DNA of 64,000 nucleotides from assembly GCA_964615305.1 (NCBI GenBank), contig CAZTNA010000005.1:1-64000 (forward strand). The letters run 5' to 3'. The position numbers and the translations under genes were made by a program. Positions 6,945 to 15,101 of this stretch are shown here, piece by piece; the stretch's first letter is position 1, and each line of letters starts with the position of its first letter. The notes under the pieces were generated by a model. That model made no database searches and was not told the DNA's origin. It saw only the letters and a program-made list of their open reading frames with translations. This DNA is from Bog-950 sp964615305 (GTDB lineage Bacteria; Bacteroidota; Bacteroidia; Chitinophagales; LD1).

Positions 6945-9191
6945 TTACTGCAAGGTGTAACGAATGCCTGCAAACCCCTTAATACCCTCTGTGAATGTAA
7001 AACCGTATGTGGTATCGAAACGGTAATTGTTAGGGTTGTCAACTGTTACATTTTTATTGTAAGGATCAAATGGGCGCAGAATAGGGTCTTTCTGTATGAA
7101 GTTGAAGAAGTTTTTAAGCCCCAGGTAAATTTCTACCCCGCTACTAAACTTTTTAGTGAGTTGAATGTTTTGAATGGTGTACCATTTTGATTTTGACGGA
7201 CGAAAATCATCAGGCACAGTGGCCAGCAACATAGGGCTAACCAGATTTCCGGTATAATCTATGGTGAGTTGCGGAGCTGCAAATGTGTAACTTAGAAAGA
7301 AATTAGCTACAAAAGGTGGCGAATGGGCTGGTATCTCTTTTTCTTTTTCTCCGTCTTCATTTTCTTCCAGTTCAAAAACATGGGTGTAAGTAAATCCTAC
7401 ACCCACCTTCAGCGGATAGTTGAAAGTAAAATCTGCATTTACACTAAAGCCCGAAGCCATGGCACCTCCTTTGCTGTTTGCATATTCGATATAGCCGGGC
7501 TCTTCATCGTAGTCGGGGTTTACCATATTAAAAAAATAGGTATAAAACCCGCCAATTTCAAAATTCAAAATTCCCCCCCGAAGTTTTTGAACACGAGTAT
7601 AGTTTGCGTTTACACAAATTGTTTGCTCAGGTTTTAACCTTTCTTCTACCTCTATTTTTCTCGATCCGTTCATGGCCCCAAAACCTTCGTTCATCAGGTT
7701 AGGAACACGGTAGCCCGAGCCCATACCAACACGTATAGCATTGTTTTTGTCGTTAGAGTTCCATTTATAATTAATTCTTGGGCAAAATATGGGACCGGCA
7801 GCAGTGGTATAATCTAACCGGGCACCAATAACAAGTTTATGGTTTTTGGGTAAAGTTAACTCGTCTTCAAGAAAAACACCCGCTAAGTGCTGAAGAGGGG
7901 CTAAATCTGAAATTTCCTCAGCTGATAAATCTGTATTGTCGGAGTAAAAGCTAGCGCGATAGTTTACACCGAGTAAAATTTCGTTTACGGCATCGGTTCT
8001 TTTGGTGTAAGTAAACTGGAAAAACCCCGTGCGTTGAATACCATCATAAATATTTAGCCCAAAATTGGCGTGTTGATAGTGCTCACTGTAGTCAGCCATG
8101 AGCAAAAATTTTTCTTTTACCGGAAGTTGATACTGAAAACCAGCCTGCCACTGATGCGTTCGTATTGCTTCGCTGTAATGCACAGAACTTTTTCTTAAAC
8201 TGGTAACCGATACTTTTTCGCCACCTATTTTGTCTTCGAACAAATAGCGGGCATATACAAAAGCAGTTCCGTTATCTTTTCTGGCAAAATTCCATTTGTT
8301 GTAAACGTTTAAACGATTCGTCAAAGGCACATCCATAAATTTATCGCCATCAATATCCCACGCGAAATTAGATGCCTCTCCACTGGCAGATAAAAACATG
8401 TTTGCTTTTTTAAGTTTAGCAGACACTGAAAAATCTGCATTAGCTCCCAACATGCTGTTAAGCATAGCGTTGGCGGTAAATCGAGGAGCGGTAGAGGCGT
8501 TTTTTGTTTTAATGTTTATAACCCCTGCAATAGCTTCAGAACCATATAGGGTTGAGGAGGAGCCTTTCAGAATTTCTACTTTATCAATGGCACTCATGCC
8601 CAAGGAATTAATAGCGTAAATACCTGCCAATCCGTTCATAGCGGGCACACCATCAATCAAAAACATACTGTAGTTTCCTTCAAGGCCGTTTATCTGTACA
8701 TCCGTTGTGTTTGAAACCCCATTATCTACATCAGGAAAGATGCCATTGATGTTAACCAACGCATCAAAAATATTGGTAGTTGGGTTGCGTTTAAAAAATT
8801 TCTGCGTGTAAACATCAACTGATGTTATGCTCTCCGACTTTCGCACTTCTTTCATGGTGCCTGTAACAACCACCTCTTTAAGTTTTTGAGTGAGAGGTAC
8901 TAATTCTACATTCAACATAACACTTTTGCCTTCTACAATTTTTACTTCTTGCTGAAAGTTTTCGAAGCCCACACAACTTACTTTCAATTGGTATTTTCCT
9001 GAGGGTATTAGGTTAAGCGTAAAACTTCCTAAGCTATCACTTACAGTTTTATGACCTGTTTTTAATATTTCAACGTTGGCTCCAGCTATTGCCTTTCCTT
9101 CGCTATTTAATAAACCGCTTACTACACTTATACTTTGAGCAAAAGGGAAATAAACTATCAGGAAAAGGAATAATGAGTAAAGAAATTTCAC
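6945..9191 (-). CDS. TonB-dependent receptor with carboxypeptidase-like N-terminus
   Basis: With the start used here the protein is 748 residues. It has a signal peptide (KFLYSLFLFLIVYFPFAQS), a CarboxypepD_reg-like beta-sandwich (about residues 25-110, SGLLNSEGKAIAGANVEI), a plug domain (about 115-225, VVVTGTMKEV then LIDGVPAMNG and VEILKGSSSTLYGSEA) and a C-terminal 22-strand barrel. It takes up a ligand across the outer membrane using TonB energy; the ligand is unknown. The frame is open to a TTG at 9269, but that start puts 26 charged residues before the signal peptide and falls on a promoter-like -33 box. The GTG at 9191 places the signal peptide at the N-terminus, so I chose it; no in-frame ATG exists. 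Confidence 0.9.
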   Translation of the reverse strand: MKFLYSLFLFLIVYFPFAQSISVVSGLLNSEGKAIAGANVEILKTGHKTVSDSLGSFTLNLIPSGKYQLKVSCVGFENFQQEVKIVEGKSVMLNVELVPLTQKLKEVVVTGTMKEVRKSESITSVDVYTQKFFKRNPTTNIFDALVNINGIFPDVDNGVSNTTDVQINGLEGNYSMFLIDGVPAMNGLAGIYAINSLGMSAIDKVEILKGSSSTLYGSEAIAGVINIKTKNASTAPRFTANAMLNSMLGANADFSVSAKLKKANMFLSASGEASNFAWDIDGDKFMDVPLTNRLNVYNKWNFARKDNGTAFVYARYLFEDKIGGEKVSVTSLRKSSVHYSEAIRTHQWQAGFQYQLPVKEKFLLMADYSEHYQHANFGLNIYDGIQRTGFFQFTYTKRTDAVNEILLGVNYRASFYSDNTDLSAEEISDLAPLQHLAGVFLEDELTLPKNHKLVIGARLDYTTAAGPIFCPRINYKWNSNDKNNAIRVGMGSGYRVPNLMNEGFGAMNGSRKIEVEERLKPEQTICVNANYTRVQKLRGGILNFEIGGFYTYFFNMVNPDYDEEPGYIEYANSKGGAMASGFSVNADFTFNYPLKVGVGFTYTHVFELEENEDGEKEKEIPAHSPPFVANFFLSYTFAAPQLTIDYTGNLVSPMLLATVPDDFRPSKSKWYTIQNIQLTKKFSSGVEIYLGLKNFFNFIQKDPILRPFDPYNKNVTVDNPNNYRFDTTYGFTFTEGIKGFAGIRYTLQ

Positions 9192-9238
9192 CTGCTGAAT
9201 ATAAATATATTGTTGTTCAATGAGGTGAACATCTAAAA

Positions 9239-9270
9239 AAAACTTAACGAAGCCTTTCCGTTTAATCAAA
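9239..9270 (-). promoter_or_regulatory. Possible promoter of the TonB receptor gene
   Basis: TTTG (9270-9267), 20 bases, then TAAGTTTT (9246-9239) resembles the Bacteroidota consensus with spacing one base longer than usual. It would put the transcription start about 40 bases before the GTG at 9191, supporting that start. Confidence 0.35.
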
Positions 9271-9289
9271 TTCGTGCTACATTACTGTC

Positions 9290-10249
9290 ATGCGTGAGAT
9301 GATAGAACGGTTTCTGAGTTTTACTACAAGTGAAAAGCGGGCAATCATTCTCTTAGTTGTTGCATCAGTGATGGTGTTGATTGTGCCGCGCTTGTATTTG
9401 CACTATTGGCAAACTGATGAAGTATATGAATCAGAGTTTCCGAAAGAAGTAGCCGCATTTGAGAAAGAGTGGAATGAACGAAAACACCTGGCTTTATTAC
9501 GCGATTCACTGCATGACGATTCTGCCAAGTATGTTTTTAACCCTTACGGGCAAGTAGAAATTAGTCCGCGTTTTACGGCCCCAACAAAAGCCCCCATTGA
9601 ATATTTCTATTTTGATCCTAACAAAATTGGCGTAGAAGAGTGGAAGAAACTCGGCTTTAGTGAGCGCCAGGCAAATGGAATTGAAAATGCAAAACGTAAA
9701 GGATTTAAGTTTTATAAACCCGAAGACCTTAAAAGGATTTATGTAGTAGGTGAAGAAAACTATGCTCGTTTAGTGCCATACATTCGTATTGAAATGATAC
9801 CGAAACCGGAACACGTTAAGACGGTTTATTCTGAAACCAGTAGGCCAAAGTTCGTTATAGACATTAACACAGCCGACTCATCGGTTTTTGAAAGACAGAA
9901 AGGTATAGGGCCATCGTTGGCATCAAGAATCATTAGACGAAGAGAGCGATTAGGGGGCTTTATTTCTGTAGACCAGATAAAAGAAGTTTGGGGAATGCCC
10001 GATAGTGTTTTTCTAAATCTTAAAGAGACAATGACGGTAAATAACCCTACAGTCAAGAAACTTAACATTAATACATCTGATTTTAATACTATGCGCGCAC
10101 ACCCCTATATAAATTACACCTATGCCCGTGTAATTGAGGCTTATAGAAAAGAACACGGGATGTTTACTACAACCGAAGGACTAAAGAAAATACCGGTTAT
10201 TACCGATAGTATTTACAAGCAAATGTTGCCGTATATTACTGCCCCATAA
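9290..10249 (+). CDS. Helix-hairpin-helix protein with N-terminal membrane anchor
   Basis: The 319-residue protein has one hydrophobic segment near the N-terminus (about residues 18-37) and then three ComEA-like helix-hairpin-helix repeats: one around residues 110-165 (VEEWKKLGFSERQANGIENA), one with the classical IDINTADSS...KGIGPSLASRI...GGFISVDQIKEV (about 189-250), and a third degenerate one (LNINTSDFN...). HhH repeats of this sort bind DNA backbones; ComEA works in DNA uptake, but these Bacteroidota proteins are not experimentally characterised to my knowledge. It is divergent from the TonB receptor gene. Confidence 0.88.
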   Translation: MREMIERFLSFTTSEKRAIILLVVASVMVLIVPRLYLHYWQTDEVYESEFPKEVAAFEKEWNERKHLALLRDSLHDDSAKYVFNPYGQVEISPRFTAPTKAPIEYFYFDPNKIGVEEWKKLGFSERQANGIENAKRKGFKFYKPEDLKRIYVVGEENYARLVPYIRIEMIPKPEHVKTVYSETSRPKFVIDINTADSSVFERQKGIGPSLASRIIRRRERLGGFISVDQIKEVWGMPDSVFLNLKETMTVNNPTVKKLNINTSDFNTMRAHPYINYTYARVIEAYRKEHGMFTTTEGLKKIPVITDSIYKQMLPYITAP

Positions 10250-10265
10250 AAATATTAGGTAAGGG

Positions 10266-10296
10266 TTTGCTGAAATGGTTTGTAAATCTATATTTG
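10266..10296 (+). promoter_or_regulatory. Consensus Bacteroidota promoter of rplL
   Basis: TTTG (10266-10269), exactly 19 bases, then TATATTTG (10289-10296) is a perfect match to TTTG-N19-TAnnTTTG. Transcription should begin near 10302, giving rplL a 5' leader of about 135 bases. Confidence 0.75.
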
Positions 10297-10350
10297 CCGT
10301 CCGTTTTTAAGGGCGCTTCCACTTCTTTAGAAACGGAAAGTTCTTCTTAG

Positions 10351-10396
10351 CCAAAGTTGCCGATGTGTGTGAGAACATTTGGGCAACTGAAGTTGG
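10351..10396 (+). promoter_or_regulatory. Structured 5' leader upstream of rplL
   Basis: A hairpin can form from CCAA-AGTTGCC (10351-10361) with GGCAACT (10382-10388) and TTGG (10393-10396), with a GAAG bulge and an inner ATGT/ACAT pairing. It sits between the promoter and the rplL start and could be an autoregulatory r-protein leader; I cannot match it to a named leader class. Confidence 0.45.
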
Positions 10397-10436
10397 AGGA
10401 GCAAATTATGGTTTAACACAAAAAAAATTATACAAA

Positions 10437-10814
10437 ATGGCAGATTTAAAAGCATTAGCCGAAACACTGGTAAATTTATCAGTAAAAGACGTACAAGAAC
10501 TTGCAACTATTCTTAAAGCCGACTACGGTATAGAACCAGCTGCTGCCGCAGTAGCTGTAGCTGCCGGCCCTGCTGCAGGTGGTGGCGCAGCTGCCGCTGA
10601 AAAAACAGAATTTGATGTAATTCTGAAAAGCGCAGGCGCTCAGAAACTAAACGTGGTTAAAGTGGTAAAAGATCTTACCGGACTTGGCTTAAAAGAAGCT
10701 AAAGACCTGGTAGATGGTGCACCAAAACCAGTTAAAGAAAAATTAGACAAAGCATCTGCTGAAGACTTGAAAAAGAAACTTGAAGAAGCAGGAGCAGAAG
10801 TTGAATTGAAATAA
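10437..10814 (+). CDS. rplL: 50S ribosomal protein L7/L12
   Basis: The 125-residue stalk protein recruits translation factors to the ribosome. The N-terminal dimerisation domain (ADLKALAETLVNLSVKDVQ), Ala/Gly-rich hinge (about residues 38-56) and C-terminal factor-binding domain (EKTEFDVILKSAGAQK, VVKDLTGLGLKEAKDLVDGAP) are all present. The frame is open to 10365, but the ATG at 10437 gives the normal N-terminus. Unusually, rplJ is not upstream and rpoB is not downstream: the gene has its own promoter and terminator and so forms a single-gene transcript. Confidence 0.97.
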   Translation: MADLKALAETLVNLSVKDVQELATILKADYGIEPAAAAVAVAAGPAAGGGAAAAEKTEFDVILKSAGAQKLNVVKVVKDLTGLGLKEAKDLVDGAPKPVKEKLDKASAEDLKKKLEEAGAEVELK

Positions 10815-10836
10815 TTCAATTTTGTTTAAAGCATCT

Positions 10837-10866
10837 AACGCCTCGCCTTACGCGGGGCGTTTTTGT
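10837..10866 (+). terminator. Intrinsic terminator of rplL
   Basis: A 10-bp stem AACGCCTCGC / GCGGGGCGTT (one T-G pair) with loop CTTAC is followed by TTTTTGTTTTT, 22 bases after the rplL stop. Confidence 0.85.
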
Positions 10867-10890
10867 TTTTGGCCGAATGATGCTGACGCA

Positions 10891-10921
10891 CTTGTTACAA
10901 ATAATCAAATTTGTATTTTAG
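10891..10921 (+). promoter_or_regulatory. Candidate promoter of the cysteine operon
   Basis: CTTG (10891-10894), 19 bases, TATTTTAG (10914-10921) resembles the Bacteroidota consensus with one mismatch per box. An overlapping -7-like CAAATTTG lies at 10906-10913. Either would start the transcript just at or a few bases before the leader ORF. Confidence 0.4.
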
Positions 10922-10925
10922 CCAC

Positions 10926-10994
10926 ATGACGATTACAAAACATGCTTGCTGTTGTTGTTCTCTTATAGGGGCGGTATATCTGTTTTGTGATTAA
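10926..10994 (+). CDS. Cysteine-run leader peptide upstream of cysE
   Basis: This is a 22-codon ORF, ATG to TAA, too short for ordinary gene calling. It begins MTITKHA, then has four consecutive Cys codons (TGC TGT TGT TGT, 10947-10958), and a fifth Cys codon (10986) just before the terminal Asp and stop. Five Cys in 22 residues immediately ahead of the two-step cysteine pathway is the hallmark of a ribosome-mediated attenuation leader. A G-rich segment at 10968-10975 inside the ORF can pair with the 5' arm of the terminator at 11022. I infer that stalling at Cys codons when Cys-tRNA is scarce lets the antiterminator form and the operon be read. Confidence 0.75.
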   Translation: MTITKHACCCCSLIGAVYLFCD

Positions 10995-11021
10995 AAGTAA
11001 TTCCCAAAAGAATATTTCAGC

Positions 11022-11050
11022 ACCCTTCGCATAAACACGAAGGGTTTTTT
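11022..11050 (+). terminator. Attenuator terminator before cysE
   Basis: A perfect 8-bp stem ACCCTTCG (11022-11029) / CGAAGGGT (11038-11045) with an 8-base loop is followed by a T run, 27 bases after the leader-peptide stop and 19 bases before the cysE start. GGGGCGGT at 10968-10975 can compete for ACCCTTC using a one-base bulge and two G-U pairs, giving a possible antiterminator. Confidence 0.8.
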
Positions 11051-11069
11051 ATTTCTTAAAACCAACACA

Positions 11070-11885
11070 ATGCATATTAAAACAGCACGCAAGATTGATT
11101 TTAGCCAATTACCATCCAGGTCTGTTATTTACAAGTTTACCGATGAACTGATGGAGCTATTGTTCCCTATTGAGTCAACGTTTACGTTTCGGTACGAAGT
11201 GGATGGCGAAAAAGAAGAGCGGCTTCACAAAATGCTACTCGAAATTTTGCAACCATTAAGCCACAGACTACAAATGCCACAGGAAGGTATTGTGAGTGCC
11301 TTTTTTGCAGAGTTGTCTTCGGTGTACAATACACTGCTTGCCGATGCTGAGTTTTTTTTAGAGTCAGACCCTGCTGCTGAATGTATTGAGGAGATAATAA
11401 TTGCTTACCCCGGATTTTATGCCATTACCGTGTATCGTTTGGCCAACGTGTTGTATAAATTAAAAGTACCAATACTGCCGCGTGTAATTACTGAGTATGC
11501 ACACAATAAAACAGGTATTGATATTCACCCTGGAGCTACAATAGGGTCGCCATTTTTTATTGATCATGGAACAGGTGTAGTGGTAGGTCAAACTACCGTT
11601 ATAGGCAATTTTGTAAAAATTTATCAAGGTGTTACGTTGGGTGCTTTGGCTGTTCGCAAGCAGAGTGAGAGTGATAAAAGGCACCCAACCATTGAAGATA
11701 ACGTGATAATATACGCTGGTAGTTGCATACTAGGTGGTAACACAAAAGTTGGTCATGATAGCATTATTGGAGGTAACGTTTGGCTGACAGAAACAGTTTC
11801 ACCTCTTTCTATGGTTTATCATAAAAGCGATGTTACCATTCGCGACAAATCAGAAATGCGGGAGGTAATAGATTTTGTTATATAA
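11070..11885 (+). CDS. cysE: Serine O-acetyltransferase
   Basis: The 271-residue protein makes O-acetylserine from serine and acetyl-CoA, the first step of cysteine synthesis. The N-terminal half is helical; from about residue 145 comes the left-handed beta-helix with hexapeptide repeats: GIDIHPGATIGSPFFIDHGTG (catalytic-type Asp and His), VVGQTTVIG, VKIYQGVTLGA, then DNVIIYAGSCILGG and VGHDSIIGGNVW. It is followed after 47 bases by the cysteine synthase gene and preceded by a Cys-codon leader and terminator, so expression is probably controlled by cysteine supply. Confidence 0.95.
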   Translation: MHIKTARKIDFSQLPSRSVIYKFTDELMELLFPIESTFTFRYEVDGEKEERLHKMLLEILQPLSHRLQMPQEGIVSAFFAELSSVYNTLLADAEFFLESDPAAECIEEIIIAYPGFYAITVYRLANVLYKLKVPILPRVITEYAHNKTGIDIHPGATIGSPFFIDHGTGVVVGQTTVIGNFVKIYQGVTLGALAVRKQSESDKRHPTIEDNVIIYAGSCILGGNTKVGHDSIIGGNVWLTETVSPLSMVYHKSDVTIRDKSEMREVIDFVI

Positions 11886-11932
11886 CGCACAAGATTTTCA
11901 ACCATACATTTTCTAAACAACAAATCAGATAA

Positions 11933-12850
11933 ATGAAAGCAAACAACATTCTTGAAACAATTGGAAACACACCTCACTTACGTATTAACAAATTGTTTGG
12001 CAACAGTCACGAAGTTTGGATAAAGTTAGAGAAACAAAATCCTGGAGGAAGTATTAAAGACCGAATTGCGTTGTGCATGATTGAAGATGCTGAACAAAAA
12101 GGGTTGTTGAAAAAGGGGAGTGTGATTATTGAGCCAACATCGGGTAACACAGGAATAGGATTAGCTCTGGTGGCAGCAGTAAAAGGATACAAACTTATTT
12201 TAGTAATGCCGGAAAGTATGAGTGTGGAAAGGCGAAGGATAATGAAAGCATATGGTGCTGTGTTTGAGTTAACGCCACGTGAAAAAGGAATGAAAGGGGC
12301 AATTGAAAGGGCAACTGAGCTTTCTGTGTCTATGCCCGATAGCTGGATTCCCCAGCAGTTTGATAATCCTGCAAACATTGAAGCTCACGCACGTTATACA
12401 GCCGAAGAAATTATGAGCGACTTTCCTGAGGGAATTGATTACCTGATAACCGGAGTAGGAACCGGAGGACACATAACCGGTGTGGGAAGAGTGCTGAAGC
12501 AAAAATTTCCTATGCTGAAAATTTTTGCAGTAGAGCCGGCTGCTTCACCGGTTATAAGCGGTGGAAACCCATCACCACATCCCCTGCAAGGTTTAGGCGC
12601 AGGTTTTATTCCGCATAATCTAGATACAAGAATACTGGATGGCGTTATACCGATTACTAAAGACGAAGCCTACGATTTTACAATCAGAGCAGCTAAAGAA
12701 GAAGCGTTGTTTGGTGGAATTTCATCCGGAGCTACGCTTGCAGCAATAAATAAAAAGCTCGCAGAGATTCCTGCAGGCAAACGAATATTTGGATTTAACT
12801 ATGATACCGGTGAACGATATTTATCTATTGATGGGTTGTTTGAGCTGTAA
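11933..12850 (+). CDS. cysM: Cysteine synthase (O-acetylserine sulfhydrylase)
   Basis: The 305-residue PLP enzyme of fold type II makes cysteine from O-acetylserine and sulfide or thiosulfate. The PLP lysine is K42 in NPGGSIKDR; the substrate loop PTSGNTGIGLA and the phosphate-binding GTGGHITGVGR are intact, and the C-terminus has GERYLS. Length and motifs fit either CysK or CysM; the symbol is therefore a best guess. It forms a two-gene operon with cysE. Confidence 0.93.
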   Translation: MKANNILETIGNTPHLRINKLFGNSHEVWIKLEKQNPGGSIKDRIALCMIEDAEQKGLLKKGSVIIEPTSGNTGIGLALVAAVKGYKLILVMPESMSVERRRIMKAYGAVFELTPREKGMKGAIERATELSVSMPDSWIPQQFDNPANIEAHARYTAEEIMSDFPEGIDYLITGVGTGGHITGVGRVLKQKFPMLKIFAVEPAASPVISGGNPSPHPLQGLGAGFIPHNLDTRILDGVIPITKDEAYDFTIRAAKEEALFGGISSGATLAAINKKLAEIPAGKRIFGFNYDTGERYLSIDGLFEL

Positions 12851-12885
12851 GCTTATGACATAAATGCCATTGTTATATTCGCTCT

Positions 12886-14538
12886 ATGCTTCACCGCTTG
12901 TCAATTCGTAATTATGCCATCATAGAAAAACTTGAAATAGAGTTTTGCGACCGCATGAACATTATTACCGGAGAAACCGGAGCGGGGAAATCAATTTTGC
13001 TCGGAGCTCTTGGTTTAATTCTTGGCGAGCGAGCCGACACAAAAGTGCTTTACAACAAGGAAGAAAAGTGCGTGGTGGAGGCTGATTTCGAGATTGAAGA
13101 CAAAGGGTTGAAAGATTTTTTTACTCGATACGAACTCGATTTTGACACACATACCATTGTGCGCAGGGAAATAAACCAAAGTGGAAAGACACGCGCATTT
13201 GTAAATGATACACCCGTTACTCTTGCTGTGTTAAAACAGTTAGGAGAAAGCCTGGTAAACCTTCACACACAACACGAAACACTGGAGCTTGTAAGTGCCG
13301 GCTTTCAAATGGATGTAGTAGACAAAATAGCCAAGAACAGTAAGCTGCTTCATACATATCAAGCTAAATTTTTAGAGTACAGAAAACAGCAAAAAGAACT
13401 TGACGATTTGATAGAGCAAAATAATACTGCTTCTGCAGAGTCAGACTATTTGAATTTTCAACTAACAGAGCTTACCGAAGCCGGATTAAAAACAGGCGAA
13501 CAGGAAGGTTTGGAAGCAGAGCAAAGTACATTGAGCAATGTGGAGGAAATAAAGAAGAGCGTTCAGAATGCAATACAGATACTTGCCAATTCAGAGGTAA
13601 ATATACTCGATCAAGTAAGCGAAGTGTTGGGAAGCTTGAAGCATATTAAAAACCTGAACAAGGAAGTTAATCTGTTAAGCACTCGCCTATACAGCGTACA
13701 AGAAGAACTCAAAGATTTAGCACGAGAGTTGGATAACATTCATGAGGGGGTATCGTTAGATCCTGAAAAGTTAGAGGCAACTAACTTTCGCCTAAATACT
13801 ATATACCGACTTCAGAAAAAGCATAACGTAAGTTCCATTGAAGAGCTGTTGAAAATTCAAGCGGAATTGGATTTGAAAATAGGTTATGCAGCTGACAACT
13901 CAACAGTGATAACAAAGTTGCAACAAAGTCTGAAGCTTCATTTGGAGGAGTTGCAACTGCTGGGAGCACAATTGCATTTATCTCGTGAGAAAGTGTTACG
14001 CGAGTTTCAAAACCATGTTGTAGTGCTGCTTGCCAAGGTTGGTATGCCTAACGCTTTGTTCAAGGTTGACATTCATAAAACACAAGTATTAAACGTTGCA
14101 GGAATGACAGAATTGAAATTTTTGTTTTCTGGCAATAAAGGCTTTGCGCCACTTGAGTTAAAAGAAGTAGCCAGCGGAGGAGAACTGTCACGTTTAATGC
14201 TCTGCATAAAGTCATTATTGGCAGATGCGGGCGCTTTACCTACCTTAATTTTCGATGAAATTGATGCGGGCATTTCGGGGGAAGTAGCTTTGAAAACCGG
14301 TGAGATAATGAAAACGCTTTCTAGAAACCACCAACTTATTGCTATCACTCATCTACCCCAAATTGCCCGAACTGCAGATGCACATCTGTACATATATAAA
14401 GAGACAAGAGACAACCGCACATATACCCGACTGAAAGAATTGAAAGGTGAAGAGCGTATTTTTGAAATAGCTAAAATGCTGAGTGGTGAAAACCCGACAC
14501 CTGCATCAGTAGCTAATGCCAGAGAACTAGTAGGCTGA
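12886..14538 (+). CDS. recN: DNA repair protein RecN
   Basis: The 550-residue SMC-like ATPase of double-strand-break repair has Walker A GETGAGKS at residues 29-36 and a long coiled-coil middle (about 150-370). The C-terminal ABC half has signature SGGELSRLMLCIK and Walker B LIFDEIDAGISG. Length is normal. The gene starts 35 bases after the cysteine synthase stop on the same strand and may be read from the same transcript. It ends one base before the convergent exosortase-like gene. Confidence 0.96.
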   Translation: MLHRLSIRNYAIIEKLEIEFCDRMNIITGETGAGKSILLGALGLILGERADTKVLYNKEEKCVVEADFEIEDKGLKDFFTRYELDFDTHTIVRREINQSGKTRAFVNDTPVTLAVLKQLGESLVNLHTQHETLELVSAGFQMDVVDKIAKNSKLLHTYQAKFLEYRKQQKELDDLIEQNNTASAESDYLNFQLTELTEAGLKTGEQEGLEAEQSTLSNVEEIKKSVQNAIQILANSEVNILDQVSEVLGSLKHIKNLNKEVNLLSTRLYSVQEELKDLARELDNIHEGVSLDPEKLEATNFRLNTIYRLQKKHNVSSIEELLKIQAELDLKIGYAADNSTVITKLQQSLKLHLEELQLLGAQLHLSREKVLREFQNHVVVLLAKVGMPNALFKVDIHKTQVLNVAGMTELKFLFSGNKGFAPLELKEVASGGELSRLMLCIKSLLADAGALPTLIFDEIDAGISGEVALKTGEIMKTLSRNHQLIAITHLPQIARTADAHLYIYKETRDNRTYTRLKELKGEERIFEIAKMLSGENPTPASVANARELVG

Positions 14539-14539
14539 G

Positions 14540-15100
14540 TTAGGTTTTCTTATCTGCAAGACTATTCATCCACCACATGACCATTAAAAAAATGAACCCA
14601 TACGTAACTATTACGTACAGGTAATCATGCGCAAAACGAAATAGAGATTTATTGCCTTCGGTCTGAAGTAAAACTAACGCCATCATCCGTACAGCGTTAA
14701 GCAAAAAAATTGACATGACACCAAACGGAATAAACCAACACTTAGCTTTTAGATTATTGCCATAAGAAACAATGAACCCCGCGAAAATAACCATAGGAGC
14801 CAAGCCCAAACAAAGATCAGCAAAGTAGATACCTGCTGTGCCATCAACAGTAATTACTCGGCCGTGGTAAGATAGTTTGTAGCCTAAAACAAGTAACCCT
14901 TTTGCGGCAACAGCCGCAGTAAGGCTTCCTAAAATATCTTTAAAATGCTGCCATCCACCCCACAAAAAGTTATCGTAAACATCGCCCGCATGCTTAAAAG
15001 CCCGCCAGCTCGCATACACGATCATCATTTTAATAACAAACTCAGCTGGTTTAACTAGTTTTTTATCCGGAAGGTATTTTTCAAGAAAGTGTTTTATCAT
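14540..15100 (-). CDS. Exosortase/archaeosortase family protein
   Basis: The 186-residue protein has about five membrane segments. It carries the family's proposed catalytic triad in the usual order: Cys97 in ADLCLGLAP, Arg138 in LLNAVRMM, and His158 in FRFAHDYL. Exosortases are transpeptidase-like membrane enzymes that process C-terminal sorting tags; the short Bacteroidota versions (XrtF, XrtX and others) have poorly known substrates. It starts one base after the stop of the upstream membrane-protein gene (TGA-T-ATG), so the two are translationally coupled. It may be XrtX-like, but I cannot assign the subtype. No tagged substrate is visible nearby. Confidence 0.75.
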   Translation of the reverse strand: MIKHFLEKYLPDKKLVKPAEFVIKMMIVYASWRAFKHAGDVYDNFLWGGWQHFKDILGSLTAAVAAKGLLVLGYKLSYHGRVITVDGTAGIYFADLCLGLAPMVIFAGFIVSYGNNLKAKCWFIPFGVMSIFLLNAVRMMALVLLQTEGNKSLFRFAHDYLYVIVTYGFIFLMVMWWMNSLADKKT

Positions 15101-15101
15101 A

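Noticed and set aside
9192..9269. TTG start at 9269 for the TonB receptor
   Set aside because: It would put 26 mostly polar residues before a signal peptide and coincides with a -33-like promoter element; GTG at 9191 fits better.
10365..10436. 24-codon N-terminal extension of rplL
   Set aside because: The extension does not resemble any L7/L12 N-terminus and falls on the structured leader; the ATG at 10437 gives the family start.
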